Positions 62,345-64,000 of a DNA stretch of 64,000 bases are shown one piece after another (within the stretch, counting starts at the first letter, position 1; each line of letters starts with the position of its first letter). The stretch covers positions 62,001 to 126,000 of the forward strand of contig NZ_JANARS010000003.1 in NCBI RefSeq assembly GCF_024199985.1, written 5' to 3'. This DNA comes from Nocardioides pinisoli. GTDB taxonomy: Bacteria > Actinomycetota > Actinomycetes > Propionibacteriales > Nocardioidaceae. The translations under genes and the position numbers were made by a program. Under the pieces are notes generated by a model. That model was not told the DNA's origin. It searched no databases and worked only from the letters and a program-made list of their open reading frames with translations.

Positions 62345-63565
62345 TCAGGAGTTGCTGTAGACCGCCGGTCCGCCGTCCTCGCCCGCTGCGTCCGGGCCGC
62401 GCCCGGCCCAGGTCCAGGCATAGGCCGGGTCCTCCACGGCGAGGCCGCCCTCGCCCAGCTCCAGCGGGGCGAACGTGTCGACCATGACGGCCGACTCGTC
62501 GAAGTAGGGCACGCCGAGGCTGGCCTCGATGGCGCTGGGCTGGGGGCCGTGCGCGTGGCCGCCGGGGTGCAGGCTGATCGAGCCGAGGTTGATGCCCGAG
62601 CCCTTGCGGGCCTCGTAGTCGCCGCCGACGTAGAACATCACCTCGTCGGAGTCGACGTTGGAGTGGTAGTAGGGCACCGGGATCGCGAGGTCGTGGTAGT
62701 CGACCTTGCGGGGCAGGAAGTTGCAGATGACGAAGTTCCAGCCCTCGAAGACCTGGTGCACCGGAGGCGGCTGGTGCACCTTGCCGGTGATCGGCATGTA
62801 GTCCTCGATGTTGAACGTGTAGGGGTAGAGGCAGCCGTCCCAGCCGACCACGTCGAAGGGGTGCGTGGCATAGGTCAGCCGGGTGCCGACGATCCCCGCG
62901 CTGGTGCGGTGCTTGACCAGGACCTCGACGTCGGTGCCGTCGGCCTGGAAGGTCTCGGCCGGGCCGTGGAGGTCGCGCTCGCAGTAGGGCGCGTGCTCGA
63001 GGAACTGACCGAAGCGCGAGAGGTAGCGCTTGGGCGGGTGGATGTGGCTGTTGGCCTCGATGGCGTAGAGGCGCGACGGCTCGGCCGGCACCCAGCGGTG
63101 GTCGGTCGCGCGCGGGACCACGACGTAGTCGCCGGCGCGGTAGGGCACGACGCCGAACACGGTCTCGACCACTCCGCTGCCCGTCTCGACGAAGACGCAC
63201 TCGTCGCCGATGGCGTTGCGGTAGAGCGGGGAGGGGTCGGTGCCGGTGACGACGTAGGTGAGGCGCACGTCGTTGTTGCCGAGGACCGTCCGGCGCCCCT
63301 CGACGGGGCACGTGCCGGTCTCGAGGTCGTGGAGCTCGAGGTGGCGCGGCTTGAGCGGGTGGTTGGGCGTACGCGTCTGGTCGGGCAGCTGCCAGACCTG
63401 GCTGTCGGTGATCGCGCTGGGGACGCCGCGGTGGTAGAGGAGGGAGGAGTCCGAGGAGAAGCCCTCCTCGCCCATCAGCTCCTCGCGGAAGAGGTGGCCG
63501 TCGTCGTCGCGCAGCTGCGTGTGGCGCTGCCGCGGCAGCCGGCCGAGTGCTCGGTAGTGGGCCAT
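62345..63565 (-). CDS. hmgA: Homogentisate 1,2-dioxygenase
   Basis: 406 residues. Iron ligands can be placed: His in PYYHSNVD, Glu in SDEVMFYVGG and His in GGHAHGPQPS, aligned to the human HRN, SEFM and TPHGPD segments. SLLYHRGVPSAI and RYLSRFGQFLEHAPY are also typical. Opens the homogentisate ring in tyrosine/phenylalanine breakdown to maleylacetoacetate. ATG at 63565. Other pathway genes are not in the window. Divergent from the unknown gene at the edge across a small palindrome. Confidence 0.87.
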   Translation of the reverse strand: MAHYRALGRLPRQRHTQLRDDDGHLFREELMGEEGFSSDSSLLYHRGVPSAITDSQVWQLPDQTRTPNHPLKPRHLELHDLETGTCPVEGRRTVLGNNDVRLTYVVTGTDPSPLYRNAIGDECVFVETGSGVVETVFGVVPYRAGDYVVVPRATDHRWVPAEPSRLYAIEANSHIHPPKRYLSRFGQFLEHAPYCERDLHGPAETFQADGTDVEVLVKHRTSAGIVGTRLTYATHPFDVVGWDGCLYPYTFNIEDYMPITGKVHQPPPVHQVFEGWNFVICNFLPRKVDYHDLAIPVPYYHSNVDSDEVMFYVGGDYEARKGSGINLGSISLHPGGHAHGPQPSAIEASLGVPYFDESAVMVDTFAPLELGEGGLAVEDPAYAWTWAGRGPDAAGEDGGPAVYSNS

Positions 63566-63589
63566 CGTGCGATCCAATCATCCGACTAT

Positions 63590-63605
63590 CGGACGCAGGC
63601 GTCCG
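63590..63605. promoter_or_regulatory. Candidate operator in the hmgA divergent promoter
   Basis: CGGACGC (63590-63596) and GCGTCCG (63599-63605) form a perfect inverted repeat with a 2-base spacer, inside the 64-bp gap. A CTATC pentamer occurs on both sides. Such a site could bind a dimeric regulator of aromatic catabolism. Confidence 0.45.
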
Positions 63606-63629
63606 CTATCTGGTGGCTAGAGTAGCCCC

Positions 63630-64000
63630 GTGGACCCCCGTGACGCACCTGTCGACCCGACGCCGCCTCGCGCCTGGCCCGAGGAGTGGCGCGGCCTCGT
63701 CGACGACGCCGCGATCTTCCCGCCGGGCGACGTGCCGCTGCACGACGCCACCGCCGCCCACGTCGCGCGCCGGGGCGAGAGGTGGGCCGACCTGGTCGGC
63801 ACCTTCGTGCTCCGCGACACCGACCTCCCCCTCGTCCGCGGGTTCGACGCGCCGTTGTCGGTGGTCGTCACCGGCGGAGCGGGCCAGCTCGCCGGGCCCC
63901 TCGGCGCGGCGGCCCGGCTCGGGCTGCACGTCGCGGCCGTCGAGATCGCCGTGCGTGACGTGGACGACCCGGTGGGCAACGTGCGCCGCATCGACGCCGC
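63630..64000 (+). CDS. Unknown protein paired with homogentisate dioxygenase (partial, 5' end)
   Basis: Frame open from GTG 63630 to the window edge, at least 123 residues. It begins with a Pro-rich stretch, then WPEEWRGLVDDAAIFPPGDV and LHDATAAHVARRGERWADLV. No family I can name. Divergent arrangement with hmgA over 64 bp and a shared palindrome suggests joint regulation and a role in tyrosine breakdown. Start codon follows a TAGAGT-type -10 by only a few bases, so the mRNA may be leaderless. Confidence 0.65.
   Translation, partial: MDPRDAPVDPTPPRAWPEEWRGLVDDAAIFPPGDVPLHDATAAHVARRGERWADLVGTFVLRDTDLPLVRGFDAPLSVVVTGGAGQLAGPLGAAARLGLHVAAVEIAVRDVDDPVGNVRRIDA

Overview
The window is a gene-dense, very GC-rich (roughly 70 %) actinobacterial chromosome segment. 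Gene content and order point to Nocardioides or a close relative in the Nocardioidaceae: CarD, mycothiol biosynthesis (MshA), a SenX3/RegX3/PhoU phosphate system, HadA/HadB-type dehydratases beside rpmG and secE, and a complete mce locus with an Mkl-type ATPase. The genus assignment is inference from protein character and synteny. No rRNA, prophage, insertion sequence or CRISPR array is visible.

Layout. 1-2000: end of ispF, then ispD, facing a carD operon whose second gene is a degenerate IspD paralogue. 2000-10000: UbiA-type prenyltransferase, lipoprotein, gpmA, a tandem palindromic repeat, phoU divergent from senX3-regX3 across a likely PHO box, an EamA exporter, and mshA with its YbjN partner. 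This matches the mycobacterial mshA-gpm-senX3-regX3 neighbourhood. 10000-20300: housekeeping and accessory enzymes (RNase HI fusion, SDR, racemase, methyltransferase with a 27-residue membrane ORF, hydroxyacid-oxoacid transhydrogenase, tandem Nudix, two acyltransferases, geranylgeranyl reductase).

20300-49700 is one long, mostly leftward transcription-translation block. Read in the direction of transcription it runs tRNA-Thr, tRNA-Met, rpmG, hadA, hadB, murB, tRNA-Trp, secE, nusG, rplK, rplA, a lipoprotein, rplJ, rplL, mkl, two YrbE permeases, mceA to mceF, two Mce-associated proteins (one with a J-domain-like head), rpoB and rpoC. Mycobacteria keep the same backbone (rpmG-had-secE-nusG-rplKA-rplJL-mkl-rpoBC), but their mkl is not joined to an mce operon at that site. 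Here the whole lipid-import machine sits between ribosomal stalk genes and RNA polymerase. Two rightward genes interrupt the block: a stand-alone DnaB-like ATPase and adenosine deaminase.

49700-64000: accessory metabolism. It holds an amidase, a methyltransferase, 3-methyladenine glycosylase I, a pirin divergent from an Old Yellow Enzyme-type reductase with a perfect palindrome between them, a heterodimeric ABC exporter whose two nucleotide-binding domains have lost complementary motifs, a triplicated 73-bp repeat and a 20-bp perfect palindrome, zwf with a GH15 glucosidase/trehalase, and homogentisate dioxygenase divergent from an unknown gene cut by the window edge.

The most unusual items are the ABC exporter with one predicted working ATP site, the J-like Mce-associated protein, the complementary IspD pair, the intergenic palindromic repeats, and frequent use of the palindrome GTCGTACGAC and its core. 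All counts and motif calls were made by eye, without alignment or database search.
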